A stretch of DNA of 64,000 nt from Alligator mississippiensis (GCF_030867095.1 NC_081828.1:53049434-53113433); one strand, 5' to 3'. Shown: positions 12,172-24,309, counted from the stretch's first letter. A program made the numbers and translations. Notes: a model not told the origin generated them from the sequence alone.

Positions 12172-12345
12172 TGGAGTGGCTAACCTGCTGCACAAGTGCC
12201 ACACTGGCACAAGCAGCCTCCATGTGTGGCATGTGGCAGATCAGGGAAGGGAAAGGTAGTAGATATGACAGGAAGCAGAAAACAAAGCAGCAGATCAGGC
12301 AGGGGAATAGGATTGGAGTGACATTCAGGGAAGGTACCTGTGAAG
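12172..12345 (+). mobile_element. Fragment of hAT-like family seen at 24310
   Basis: Shares phrases with 24310-24614: 'gtggctaacctgctgcac', 'ggcacaagcagcctcc', 'tgtggcatgtggcagatc' and the A/G-rich 'gcagcagatcaggcaggg' segment. The ends are not preserved here, so it is a relic of the same non-autonomous family. Confidence 0.5.
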
Positions 12346-13249
12346 TCGGTAGAGTGTCAATGAAATGGAAGTAATCCCTGTGGGTTGGAGTGGACAGAGG
12401 GAATGTGCACACTTGGTTACAGGTTCTCTGAGTCAGACAGTGACTCTGGTGTCCTCCTATGGGTGGTTGGTGTAATGGTTGAATAAACTGTTACACTGAA
12501 ACCTGAAATAGCTGGCTTCTGCCAGAACTCTGCATGACTTCCCCAGGGCGTGGCAATGGAAAGACTTTAATATGAAAAGGATTTTGCATACATATCCAGG
12601 AGCATGCACTGCCTCGCTTCTCAGAGGCAGATCACTAGAGATGGTTGTACAGATATGAAGAACAGACCTAGCACCAAGTAGAGGGTGGTGCATAAGGGAT
12701 CTATGTGGGATTCAACCCACTTGGAACAGCCCCACAGAAATAAGTAGGAAATAAGAGTTTTTATAAATCGGTGTAGCTCCATTGAGTTCAGTGTAAATGT
12801 GCCAGTTTATAGCAGCTGAGAATCTAGTGCACAGAATTTTAAAAAAGAACATACAGAACGCTGTTTCATAAGCAACCCTACAGAGCTTTACAGTGAATAA
12901 CCAAAAGGAAAATGATTTGGGAATCTGTCATGAAAGTGTCAGCTGTGCCTTCAGTTTATTTGTAGTCCACATGACTCTAATGAGTAGCTGAGCAGCATTT
13001 GCCCCTTCTCACCTGTGGGTCCTCTTGGGACCACATGGCTGTGTAAGACAAGGAGGAAACCATGGATGGAAGGTAAAAAGAAGCCTTCTTTTGTCTAAGC
13101 TTGTCCTTTTCCTCACTGTGCTTTACATCCTCTCCTATTTACAACCTGTATTTTATGAAACAATGGCAATATCCCACTTTCCAGCCCTCCTCCTCGTGCT
13201 GAGTTGGGTAGTCATACACATCAATTGACTGTTTTTGGTCCCCAACTAC
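12346..13249. other. Unique-looking non-coding sequence
   Basis: No supported feature between the hAT-like relic and the CR1 3' end. Confidence 0.4.
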
Positions 13250-13938
13250 CTAAGCAGAAGTTCTGCAGAAAAGGACCTGGAAGTTACAATAGACAAGAAA
13301 CTGGATATGAGTCAAAAGTGTGCCCTTGTTGCCAAGATGGCTAACAGCATACTGGGCTGCATTAGTAGAAGCATTGCCAGCGGATCGAGGGAAGTAATTA
13401 TTCAGCACTGGTGAGGCCACATCTTGAGTACTATGTCTAGTTTTGGGCCCCCCACTATAGAAAGGATGTGGACAAGTTGGCGAGTCCAGCAGAGAGCAGT
13501 GAAAATGGTTAGGGGATTGGGGCCCAGAATTTATGAGGAGAGACTGAGGGAATTGGGCTTATTTAGTCTGCAGAGGAGAAGATTGAGGGGGGATTTGATA
13601 GCAGCCTTCAACTACCTGAGCGTGGTTCCAAAGCGGATGGAGCTAGACTGTTCTCAGTGGTGACAGATGACAGAACAAGGAGCAACCGTCTCAAGTTGCA
13701 GCAAGGGAAGTTTAGGTTAGATATTAGGAAGAATTTTCTCACTAGGAGGGTAGTATAACATTGGAGCAGGATACCCAGAGAGGTGGTGGAATCTTCATCC
13801 TTGGAGGTTTTTAAGACCTGGCTTTGACAAATCCCTGTCTGGAGTGATTTAGTTGGAGATAGTCCTGCTTTGAGCAGGGGGTTGGGCTGGATGACTTCCT
13901 GAGGTCCCTTCCAACCCTAATATTCTATGATTCTATGT
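13250..13938 (+). mobile_element. CR1 LINE, 3' end (5'-truncated)
   Basis: Contains the CR1 reverse-transcriptase C-terminal coding region and 3' UTR. Signs are 'tgggccccccactatagaaa', 'gagagactgagggaattggg', and the terminal 'gaggtcccttccaaccctaa' followed by attctatgattctatg. The frame is broken by stops and indels; a 79-codon remnant at 13424-13663 encodes the typical ...[20 protein letters not shown] stretch. CR1 copies are usually 5'-truncated and end in a short tandem octamer, as here. It is closely related to the CR1 at 34590-36836. Confidence 0.9.
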
Positions 13939-14439
13939 GTAGGTTTCAAGCAGTGATGTCTCCTGGTAACTACAACCCAAACCCAGATTCTGACTCGGGG
14001 CTGGATTGACAGGTTTTCTTTGCCAAGTGTGCTCAAGTCAAGCACTCTTCTGCACCCTGTGCATCTGCTTCAGGTTGCTTTTGAATGGGATGTGCTTCTG
14101 GTAAAAATTCAGCTGTGACCAAATGTTCAAGTGGACCCAAAAATAAAGGAAAGAGCAAAACAGAATGGAAAGGGAACTGGACAGAAGAAAGCAGTAGGGA
14201 CTGTGAACCTAGAGGGAAGGGGTGAGCAAAGAGGGCAGGGGGAGGGGGGAACTGATCCTACTGAATCACATGCCAAAGGGAAAAGGAAACCGACAGTTTA
14301 GATATAAAATGAAAGGAGGGGGTACTGACCAGTGGTCACTTGCACTGAAGTGAGTTTATACTCATTTTGTCTCCTTGGTAGCAATTGAAAAATTACTTCC
14401 ATGCAACCAAGCAATTTTATAAATTTGCATTAAAGTAGT

Positions 14440-14690
14440 TAATTCAGTAACATCTTGAGATCAGGACCCCATGGGGCTCAGTGCTGTATAAAAACATAGG
14501 AAGAGGCAGGCACTGCCCCAAAAACCTGGAAGTGTAAGGACAGGGAAGGCAAATGCTGTTCTCCTTATTTGGCAGATGCCTGAGACCTGAGGTGCAAAAA
14601 CCCAGCGATTTGTTCAAAGTCCCACACAGATCCTGAACTAGAGTCTGGAATAGAACCCAACTCTTCCCCAAAGTTGGTCAGGTGCCTTAA
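14440..14690 (-). repeat. MIR/CORE-SINE-like element
   Basis: On the minus strand the order is a 'gggttctattccagactcta' segment, a 'gggactttgaacaaatcgct' segment, 'cacctcaggtctcaggcatc', and a tail 'agcactgagccccatggggt'. This is the general order of a MIR-type SINE with an L2/L3-like tail. It is strongly diverged and non-functional. Confidence 0.45.
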
Positions 14691-14810
14691 TGCAGGAACA
14701 GCCTTATGTAGCAGTTGTAGTGCTGATGATGCAGGATCAGGATTGGAAGACTGAAGACCGGGGCTTTCTTATTATGAGACCTGCAGCTTCAGTAAATATT
14801 GGCTGCCTGT

Positions 14811-15518
14811 TAGGCCTGTGCGAGTCGGCAGTCATCCAATCCGGCTTTGGATCTGGCCACTTCAGATGGCCGCGATCCAATCTGGAACTCTAGACTGGGT
14901 TTCCACCTTGATCCAGCTGAAGTGACTCCGAAGCTTCAGAGCCAATTTGGAGACCCAGCCATAGGGTATAATGGGGGAATCAATTAAATATCTATAACTT
15001 CGTTGTTTTTTGTCTGATGTGGATGAAACTTGCAGGAGTGGTGGCCCCGGGGGAGGTCACAGAGTCTGCCAAGTTTCAAGAAGATCAATGCAGGGGTTTT
15101 GGGGGAACTGTACACCAAATTCTTGAAAGCAAAGCTGCTGTCACGTCTATGTGTTACACTACAGGGGGGTCAGAACAGCAGGGCTGGTAGCTCTTACTGA
15201 GGCCACAAAGCCTGCCAAGTTTCAAGAAGATCGGTGCAGGGGTTTGGGGGAAACTGCACCTCAAGCTACAGACAAGCAAAACTCGTGACATGGGTGACAC
15301 TGTGTGTTAAGGCACAGTGGGGTGACAGCTGCAGGGATGGTGGCCCCTGCTGAGGCCACAACACCTGCCAAGCTGTCAAGGAGATGGGTGCAGGGGGGTT
15401 CTGGGGCCCTGCACCCCTAGCTGCTGACAGACAAAACTCGTGCCATGCTGCTTTGGACCCCAAAGTGTCTGAAGCTTCTCCGGATCTGAAGCTCTTTCTG
15501 AAGCCTCGCACAGCCCTA
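14811..15518. mobile_element. Non-autonomous hAT-like transposon with perfect TSD
   Basis: Ends are TAGGCCTGTGCGAGTC (left) and, on the minus strand, TAGGGCTGTGCGAGGC (right). The flanks carry an identical 8-bp duplication, CTGCCTGT at 14803-14810 and 15519-15526. Subterminal sequence is rich in 'gaagcttc'/'gatccaa' phrases. The centre holds three ~150-bp tandem units. The element at 54290-55116 has the same ends but a different interior. No transposase frame is present. Confidence 0.8.
15030..15445 (+). repeat. Three ~150-bp tandem units
   Basis: The phrase 'gccaagtttcaagaagatc' with flanking 'gtggcccc...gaggccaca' and 'gtgcaggggttt' recurs with starts near 15040, 15187 and 15340. The third copy reads 'gccaagctgtcaaggagatg'. 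The units form most of the interior of the 14811-15518 transposon. Confidence 0.7.
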
Positions 15519-15526
15519 CTGCCTGT

Positions 15527-17633
15527 AGGACCGACTGTCTATCTTCATCCTTGTTTTCCTACTGTAGACTTTGGTATTGGTAGCCCATTGCAGATAACAG
15601 TTGTGCAGTGGCTAGCTGATACAGCTGGTCCTTCGGGGTACAGCTACAGTATCTCCTTCCTTCTAGCATGTTGCTGGCTCCTTGCAGCAGACTGCCAATG
15701 GTTTGCATGGTATTAGCTGGTGTCTTGTGCCCCAAAGAGAGGAAGACTGCAATATCTGAAAGTCATCTAGATAATCAGACGCTGGCTGAAGTAAAATGTT
15801 CTGCACTGTCTTGCACACCATGTAACTCCAGTGAATTTGCAATTCCATAGGGACAAAAAGTCTTAACAGAATTTGGTCCCATAGAAAAATGTCTTGTATT
15901 CCAGGCCCAATCTTGGTTTAAAAACAAAAACACACTGCATCCCAAAAGGAGGGGAGCATTTTTAATGATCAGAGAGGTCTTTTTTGGTTTCAGGGCAGGC
16001 CTGAACCTCCTGCCACATGAAGAAGCCCAGCACTCCAGATAAGAGATGTGCTGCCATGGTTTCATTGATGAATCCCTGCAGCCACAGGGTCAGATACCAG
16101 CCCCCAGAGACTCTGTGTGTAGAAACTCAGCAGCTGGTGCTAGGTAACCCCAGGTCATTCCTGCCATTCTAGGGCAAATTCTTGACAAGCCATTCTGGCT
16201 TGGCTCATGTAATGTGCTGCCTCTGGCCCTAACATTTTAGCAGTCATCTCCACACGCTCTTGACAGCCACTGTCTGGCTGTTGGTTGCTGTCTCTCTTGC
16301 TCCCATCACCCTCTGGTCCTCCACTTGGGTTCATTTGTTTTAGTAATGAGTTTCCATGTTGCTAGTACCAGGTAAGGGGAACCAATAGTTCCTTCAAGAG
16401 GAGAAATTGCAGTTGAAGGGTTTTTGGGGGAGAGGAAAATTCACTTTTAGGTTTTACTTATCAGGGCCAAAGGGCCGTCCAGGAGTCCAGGAAAGGACTG
16501 CTCTTATATGCAGTTGTACCCTGGCTGTTCCGATCCAAACTGAACCCCCTGGTCATCCAAGAGGTTCCAACTGAAAGTATTCAGCATTGCTCAGGTCAGA
16601 GAAGTGAGGATAAATGTGCATGCTCTGGTGTCCATGCTCTCATTTTCCTGAGAGGTTCCCAAAGCAGGCAGGGAGAGAGTACCAAGAGGCATCCTTTCCT
16701 AATAGCCCTTCTCAAGCCACAGCATTTTTGCAGGGCAAGAGAGACATCTGGTGGCTGAGAAGGTTAAAGCTGGGAATGTATTTCCTATAGCACCTCAACC
16801 CCAGCTGTGCTTCTTGTCATAGAGAATAACTGATGAACCTAATCCCAGGTGGGTCCTCTCCAAAAGTATCTCAGGGAGGCCATCCTAGATCTGCCTCCTG
16901 GGTAAAAGACAATTAGGCATCAATGATTTTTTTGCCACAAGATCCTGAACCAAGTTCAGCTCAGCTGCACCAAACTGAGTGGGGGACAAAAGTGGCAGAA
17001 GGCCACCAGTGTGTTCCCCTGATTCTGGGGCTGGTACAACTAACAACAGCTGCCCACAGACTAAATGGGCCACATGTACAGCTGGAGATTGCAGAAAGCA
17101 ATAGTGCTGCAGCCATATTCCCTTTTCTCTGGGCATATCTATATGCTGGTCTCCAGAAACAGTGGTACATGGAGTCCCCATACCAGCCCTAGTCAGAAGG
17201 AATCCTTGGGGTTCTGTATCTTTTCTGGGTTTTCAGTTACAGTGTGCCACTGGAACAGGCTGAGTGTCAGGACAGGGTTCTTTACCTTCTCTAATTGCTG
17301 GAATATATGGCATAGAAATTGATGCCTACCCCACAACAATCAAACATGGGAACAGACCGGGGGGGGATGAGTGTCTGGATAGGGGAAGGCAGATGCACGT
17401 AACAAGGAGGTGGTAGCCATCAGGGTGCACATAGAAAAAACCCCAAAAAACTAAGAAGGCAAAGAAGGATTTTCACTCTCACCAAATCTTGCAGGAAGTT
17501 CCCAGCTTCTAGTAGACTATATCCCATATTCTGAAATGGTTGCACTTACAGAGCAGCAAAAAACTTCTTGAGCTGAATCATTCCATTCAAATATTGTTTA
17601 AGTGGTACCTGGCCAGAACTATGGTTTTCTTTG
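15527..17633. other. Unique-looking non-coding sequence
   Basis: No supported gene or repeat. The frames at 16885-17192 overlap on both strands and have no family signature. Confidence 0.4.
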
Positions 17634-17826
17634 GCATGTACAGACATTTGCTCTCCCAGGAGAAATTCTCCTAAGAGTGATTTACCTCTGGTTGTTGCCA
17701 AGTAGTTTTTCTTCTGGAGCAGCCAGTTTTACTGTGGGAGAAAAAGCATGAACATCTGTTCACTCATGGTTTCTCCTGGGAGAGCAGCCAGTCTCCCAGA
17801 AGTAACTGAATGTCTGTACAGGACCT
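17634..17826. mobile_element. Foldback/MITE-like element
   Basis: Left 'catgtacagacatttgctct' plus 'cccaggagaaat' pairs with right 'tttctcctgggagagcag' and 'gaatgtctgtacagga'. The right arm has about 20 extra bases. About 190 bp in total, non-coding. The palindromic layout points to a small DNA transposon of unknown family. Confidence 0.5.
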
Positions 17827-17854
17827 TAGACAGCACCCCCAGTGTCACAGTGGG

Positions 17855-18450
17855 TATGTCCACATCTGCATTAGATCTGGGAGCAGTTTATTCACAAGTA
17901 AACGCTCCTGAGCAGGCATAGACGTTCAGGGAAGAGGGAGGGGATTTGCTACTAATGGCAGCAAACTGCTTCTGTTTCCTGGGGCCCTGCAATCAGGAGG
18001 AGCACTAGGCTCCCTGTGGGTGCTAGCCCAGGGAGCTCCTCACCCTGGCCCTGCAGCATGGAGGTCCTGGCCCTGACTCCCCAGTTGGGGGCAGGGAGCT
18101 TGAAAAGAACTGCAGGGGTGGGGCAGGTCCTAACTGTTCCCTGCCCTGATCTGCTGGTGGGGCAGCTACCAGTGAGCCCCTGGCTGGGCAGGGAATCCTT
18201 TAAAATACCCACTCAGCCAGAGGCTCACTACTACCTGCTCTACTGGCTAGCTGAACGGGTGCAGATTTGCTCTGCACATTAGCGCTACTTTGCAGTAATT
18301 CATCACAGGTAAATTTGCTACTTGAATTTGTAGGTAGCAAATTTACTCGCAATTAGAGCAGTTTACTGTGCAGTAAGTGTGTGTATGTGTAGGCATGCAT
18401 GCTTACTGTGCAATAAACTGCTCTACAGCCCAGTAAACCATTTCATGTAG
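17855..18450. mobile_element. Probable MITE-like element
   Basis: Left end 'gtgggtatgtccacatctgc' resembles the left end at 7516. The right side (near 18440) has 'catttcatgtagatgtagg', the inverse of 'ctacatctacatg'. Inside are 'gtaaatttgctac'/'gtagcaaatttactcgc' inverted phrases and repeated 'gcagtaa'/'cagtaagtg' motifs. Boundaries are uncertain. Confidence 0.35.
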
Positions 18451-21400
18451 ATGTAGGTTGTGCCTCCTACCACCATTCGGAGGTAGTGCTTCATCACTGT
18501 CTCTGAGATGGTATTCCCCTCCTTCAGTTTCTTTGCTGGCCCACAGAACTCTTCCCTCAAAATACCAGCAGGTTTCTAGCCTGGTGCAGCTAGTGCCAGC
18601 ATTCACAACCATGGCTGTTCCTTGCTTATTTTCAAATCCTGACCATTAACTTTGGCCACTCATGACTGCTAATTTTGATTCAGAAAGTTCTGACTCCAAG
18701 AACTGTGTTTTGGGGTGTAATAGGAGATGGAGCACTTCATTCTGCTTCACAGTTTATACCCTCTTGACATCTTAGCAGTGTCTGAATGACTGTTATATGG
18801 CTGACACAAAATTAATTGAGGGTTTGAAAGACCAGAAAAAAAAAAATGTTATAATTGGCCCTCAGTGGTAACACCATTGGCAGTCTCATCAAGGATGTCA
18901 AGGACTGAATGGGTTTGAAGATGAAACCTCCTTTTTGCTTTCAAAGATATTCCTCCCAGATGAGGGATATTGTACGTTGGTAGTACAGCAAGATGGGGAA
19001 AGCTTGTGTTGCCATCCACTGCTCTGCACCTGTACTTCTCTTCAGCATAAATGGTCAACAGTCCCAACAGCTGTAAATTCTCCATATTTCTGAAAGCAAC
19101 TTGGCAGCCTCTAGCAGATGGTGATGGGAAGAGGCAAAAAATGGAAGCATATCCATATGCTTGTTTTCAGTGGGTCTGAATTTGGGTGAGCTATGCCCTA
19201 TCTAAGGCAATGTGCACTGAGTACTATGAATGTGAAAGATCTGCTCACCTGCGCCTTACTACATGGTAGGGTTAGACTGTCTCCTATTATGATGAAGGCT
19301 GACTAGCATGCTGGGGAAATAAAACCACTACTGCACTCACTAGGAGAAGCATTGCATCACTGGGAATTCATTCATAGCATTCTGAGTAAACTGAGTGGTT
19401 TTGGCATTGATCAAGCACCGCTGATCTTTTCATGTGCCTTCTGGGGACAACTGTTCAAATGGAACCAAAGGGCACTTGAGGCTGTGAAGGTCCCCCTGTT
19501 AGTGCTGTCATCTCATAGGGAGAAGCTTTGATGGAGGTGTTGCAGATATAACAACAACATTGCACTTGTGTAGCACTTTTCATGCTGAAATTGCTGTGTG
19601 GGGCTCACTTCACTTGCTAACATTGCGTGGCACTTAACATTCTTGGTGCTCTCAAACACGTTGGAGCTATGGCATTTCTTTTGTGTGCTTTGCCGATTGC
19701 GGGAACTGAGAAATTTCCATTCTCTACACTCTCAAGGCTGAGGATCATTAGTACCGAGAAAATTCGTTTCTCTGTTTTGTGGCTTTGAGTGCCTGCTGAA
19801 GCTGAGTCATTACCATTCTCTGTACAGAAAGTCGATTAGTCCTGAAATGCTGTCAGTTTCCTTATGGTGAATCCTTGGGTCCCTTAGAGAGCTGATAAAT
19901 TTCTGTCTGTCACAAACCCAAGCTTGAGGTTTCTCCAAATTGAGACATTAATATTCCTCACCTTTTACTCATCTTGTCTTGGAGCTAAGCCATTCAGCTC
20001 CCACACTTCTCTTGGGGCTGCTTGTTGCTGTGAAACACCACACCTGTTCTTAGATCAGTCCTCTGTGTGTGTGTCTCTCTTTGCAGTGCAGCTACTGCAC
20101 AGAATTTGACCAATAATCAAATATCTGCGTTCCTTCTCAGCAGAGCAGGGGATCTCCAGGACATTGGTTCCCGAGTCTAAAAGGAAGGTCTGGGGGGGGA
20201 GGATAGAAGTGCATGAATTCTACCCACAGAAACTCTAGGAAAAGCTACATCTTATACTTCTTGAGTGGTAGTCATAAAATTGACGTTGTCCTGGCACATC
20301 ATTTTTTTTTTTAATATACCCATCCCCTGCCTACCCATGCTGAACAAATCTACACCAAACAAATCCAGTCCTTGCATCTAGCTAATACCCTGCCTACACA
20401 TTGAACTCTCACCTCAACACCTACCCAGCAGACTCAGCCATCTTCTACTAGTACACTTGACCCATCCAATCTCCCAATCTAACCTATCTTCGCAAGGTAG
20501 TGATAAATAGTACTTAAATCATCAACTATTGTCTTGTCAGCCAGACATAGTCTCCTCTCAAGTGTTTTCCTGCATCACCTGCAGCTTTTCTTTTATATGT
20601 TTGAAAGGAAAATATGCAGCTGGAAGCTCTGAGATAGAATATAATGAACATGGTTATGGATGAATGGTAGAGCAAGAGCATGGGCTTGCAATGGTGTGTT
20701 AAAAGAGGTACTAACCACTATCAAACAGGTCCAAGTACACTCTTCAAGGTGAATTCTTGCTCTTTTATTTCCTTCTCTTGATAGCCTTTACCACATGCCT
20801 AACTTTAAGGAGGTATTAGTAGGAATGGCAAAATATCTTTGGTCAAAACAGTCTTCAATTAAAAAAATGGGTTTTTCACTCAATTAAATCTTTCACAAAA
20901 AGTGTCTTTTGTATTTTTTCACTAAAAAAAAATGGATCCCAAGACTGAAATTTTGTTCCCAAATGAAATATCTGATTATGAAATGTTGCTGTGGTACCTT
21001 CTAGGAGGGGTTTGTGTACCTCATGCTCCCATTATTCTCTATAGATAAGGTTTCCTCAGGAAATGTTATTTCCCATCATGCACCATAGCCATGTGACACT
21101 TCACCAAGATTGAAAAGTGTGATGCATCATGGAAGACACAGTAATGGGAGCTTGTGCTCTCTGAAGTGCTTGAGTGGCATTTCAGGGTCAGATATTTGGA
21201 GGTTTAATTTTTCAATTGGAAAAACACTCAGTTGCTCCAAGGAGAATTCATAAATAGTCCTGTCAGGAATCAGTGAGCCTACTCATTGGCTTAGAATAAG
21301 GTGCATACTTAAGTACCCTGCTGAATCGGGAACTGCTTATGTAAATGCTCCTATCTATTTTTCCTTGGAGCATTATTAGCGCACAGTTCCTAGCCAACAA

Positions 21401-22399
21401 CAATTCCAAGTTTTAACCAGTCTCACTGTGTGAAGGCCATGAATTTATGGTTGAGGTTTGCTAGAGACCTTCCAGCCTTTGCCAGTCTGCCCAGCAGGAG
21501 TTTGTTCTCCAGCATTCTGATATCCCAATGGAGAATGTGGGATAAATGACTCAGTATCCAGGAACAGTATTGAACCTATATCAGAATATTTTTTTTTTAT
21601 CATTTGTATTCCATGAAGCTAGGAAAACAATTAAGACCTGGTAAAATTTTCTGGGGAGTATTCATTCCCTCTGAGAACTAATTACAAGCTAATAGGAGAG
21701 AGAAGGTCTAATTGCATCCATTCTTCTATTTCCTCGAGGACGTAATAATTTGCTTGGAGACCAAGGGAATTCCATCTTCCCTGGGGTCCAGGTATCTCTC
21801 TTATTGTTCCTCATTAAACACAATAGGTTACATTTATCTTGGTAATGCTACAGACTGCAGGAGATTGGGCCAAATCCATCCCTACCAGAGTTCAATTGAC
21901 TGCAATGTGTATTACTTGAAACAACACTGGACAAGTATATCCTTGTTAATGCTAAAAGAAGAGATTTAGAAAGGATATAAAACATCATGCTTCAATGCTT
22001 AAGTCCATGTCTATTGGACATGAAAACAAAATCTTTTTGAGTCAGATTATCCCACACTAACCTACCAGAACAGGCAAGAACAGTTGAGTACCACCTGGGC
22101 CTGCCCTGAATTGGGGAGGTGGGAACCAGGGCCAGGAGCAACCATCTGTTGTCATAGTTTCCGCTTGAGCGTGAATAAGTGGATAGCTAGCAAGGAATAG
22201 AAAAAATGCTTCATTAGTAAAGAAAGCTACATCTCAGCAGCCAGGAGGTATGGGATAAAGAGAGAAATGGCAGAGTCAATCTGGGTTATACCTTGCAAAT
22301 TAAATTGAAACAAATAGCAATTAGTTTTTCCTTATATAAATAAAACTAGAAAAAAGAAGATGAAGTGTGAGGCTGTAATACAGTGCAATTTCTGCCTGT
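18451..22399. other. Mostly unique-looking AT-rich sequence
   Basis: No gene is supported. Near 19560-19640 the phrase 'gcacttgtgtagcacttttc' recalls an old SINE/LINE tail. Around 20850-21000 there are A/T-rich imperfect inverted phrases. Neither is strong enough to call. Confidence 0.4.
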
Positions 22400-23202
22400 T
22401 AGGGGGTAGAAATTAAGGATAATCTGATTGTGGTCCATAACTAAATGAATACTTCATCTCAGTTTTCAATAAAGAGGATGATGTTGAACATAGGAGTGAA
22501 GGGAAGATGGCTAACAGGAATTAAATCATAGAAATGGATGTTGTTACAATTCAAATTGCTCAGTGAGCTCAAATGGGCTGGACATAGGGGAAGATAATCT
22601 TCATCTGAGATTTCTGAAAAAATTAGCTCATGCAATCACAGGACTAGTAGCAAGGTCTCTCAATTTGACGCCTATGTTTAGAGACAAGAAGACATAGTAT
22701 GCAAGGCTTTAAAACAGATTATTAATGAAAGGACTATTAAAGACATTGAGGTAAATGGAAAAGGGAACAAAATGCAATGTAGCTTTGTCAAAGGAAGACT
22801 ATGCAAGTATACCTTTGTGTTTTTGATAAAGAAAGTGGTTTTCTAAACAAAGGAAATGTGGCAGATCTCATCTCTCTTAATTTCAGTAAAGCATCTGATA
22901 TGGTCACAAAAAAGAAGCTATTAATGAACCTAGACAAGGTAGGGATTAGTAAAGGAACTGAAAGATGGGTAAAGATCTAGCTAATGGGAAGATAACAGTG
23001 CAAGTGTTGGAAGACTAAATCCTCGGCTTCAGGGAAATTACTAGTGGAGTTCTTCAGAGACCATTTTGGGTACTGTCACAAACCAAAGTTGTGGTTTTTG
23101 TTTGTGTGTGCTTCGGCACCGCTAAATTATTGTTCCCGCCCAAATTGTAGCTTTCTTTGCACGGTAGAGTTCTCTGCTGCTGGAGAGAACTCTGGTGCGA
23201 CA

Positions 23203-23216
23203 GGGGATTTCCCGCC
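23203..23216 (+). promoter_or_regulatory. NF-kB-like / E2F-like composite motif in solo LTR
   Basis: GGGGATTTCCCGCC contains GGGATTTCCC, a classical kappa-B-type site, overlapping TTTCCCGC, which matches the E2F consensus TTTSSCGC. Related ggcggga motifs recur in the provirus LTRs (for example 42045-42058 and 42120-42128). The position in U3, before the TATA-like 'gtacaaaagg', fits an enhancer. Binding is not shown. Confidence 0.4.
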
Positions 23217-23521
23217 AATTTGCAGCTTCTTTGCATGGTGCATTTCTTTTGTGTCTCAGAGATGTACGGTGCAAAGGAATTCCCACCATTTGTATTTAGA
23301 TTCACGCCACATTATTGGCCGGTTCTAAATGTAGGCACACGTGGCGGCTAGCTATTGGCTTGCTAGCCGTACAAAAGGCTTGAGTGGTTTCCGCCCAAGT
23401 TGGAGGACTTCACGAACACCAGGAGGAGGAGACTTCACCCAGTGTGAAGCTCTCTAAGCGCTGCGGATCCTTACGGACCCAACGCTTTTCTCAAGCAGGC
23501 AATAGAGGCTTAACAATCGAA

Positions 23522-23752
23522 CCCACGGAGCTTTAACTACTCCGGAGGGGGGAACAAAAGAACGAACCGCCTCTAGCCTCTCCCCGTCGCCGAGCGCAAT
23601 CCAAGACGTATCCCTTTCCTGTAAACCCAATTTTTGAACCCATGGAGCCTTAACAACTCTGGGGGACCAGGGAACCGAACCAAACCCGCGGAGCCTAAAC
23701 AACTCTGTGGGAAAGAATTGCCAAACCCGCAGAGCCTAAACAACTCCGTGGA
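23522..23752 (+). repeat. Array of four stem-loop repeats in solo LTR
   Basis: Four imperfect copies of a stem-loop with a 9-nt loop start at 23522, 23639, 23685 and 23726. The third, CCCGCGGAG-loop-CTCTGTGGG, can form a 9-bp stem with wobble pairs; loops are of the type CCTAAACAA. The equivalent site in both provirus LTRs is a perfect 9-bp stem. They lie downstream of the TATA-like motif, so they should be in the RNA. Confidence 0.65.
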
Positions 23753-24309
23753 AAAGAATTTGTCGTAGTCCTCCAACAAGGATTTAAGTGGAGCTGCACC
23801 TGGAAAGCTGTCCAGCCTACACCACTACCATCTTTGGGTGTAAGTAAATAATCTTTTCAATCAACCACTACGCATTTGTGACTCATTCTAGCTTGCCACC
23901 GGTTTTCTCTGACCCCGCGTGCCCGGGCTGTTGGCCACAGCCCGCGTGCGCAAAGACGGGCCGCGGATCGCCCCTTCCAACTCGCACTTGGTGGCAGGAT
24001 CGGGGCCCGGCCCGCACAGGTACCAGTCTGGTTTTAATATTTTGATTGATGACCTTGGCTCAAAGAGTGGGCGTATAGCAATGAAACTTGCAGATGAGAC
24101 AAAGTTGGGAGGTGCTATCACCTCCAAAGGATCAGAATATTCTACAGAAAGACCTGGAACATCTTGAGAACTGGAGTAATAGAAATGGGACCAACATAGA
24201 TAGTACAAGAAAAGCTAGGCCATACACTTGGGGACTAATCAGATCTTCTAAGTGTAGGAAGTCATCATTTGGAAACGAATTATGAGGAAATGACCTAACT
24301 ATACTAATC

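Larger units (their letters stand above)
23074..24018 (+). repeat. Solo LTR, family of the 38067-42187 provirus
   Basis: Begins TGTCACAAACCAAAG and ends GGCCCGCACA, with a perfect TSD GGTAC at 23069-23073 and 24019-24023. It aligns along its length with the LTRs of the minus-strand provirus, sharing 'gctaaattatt', 'tttcccgccaatttg', 'gccgtacaaaaggcttg', 'ccatctttgggtgtaagtaa' and 'gggctgttggccacagcc'. A solo LTR arises by recombination between the two LTRs of a provirus. It sits inside a CR1. Confidence 0.92.
22400..24300 (+). mobile_element. Degenerate CR1 LINE split by a solo LTR
   Basis: 22400-23073 and 24019-about 24300 together follow the CR1 reverse-transcriptase order. The first part has 'tctcagttttcaataaagag', 'tcttcatctgagatttctga' and 'tttcagtaaagcatctgata'; the second has 'attttgattgatgaccttgg' and 'gaaacttgcagatgagacaa'. 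Stops and frameshifts are frequent, so it is an old inactive copy. The break falls where an LTR of 945 bp entered, duplicating GGTAC. Confidence 0.75.

Noticed and set aside
20850..21000. Possible palindromic element
   Set aside because: A/T-rich with weak complementarity; ends could not be placed.
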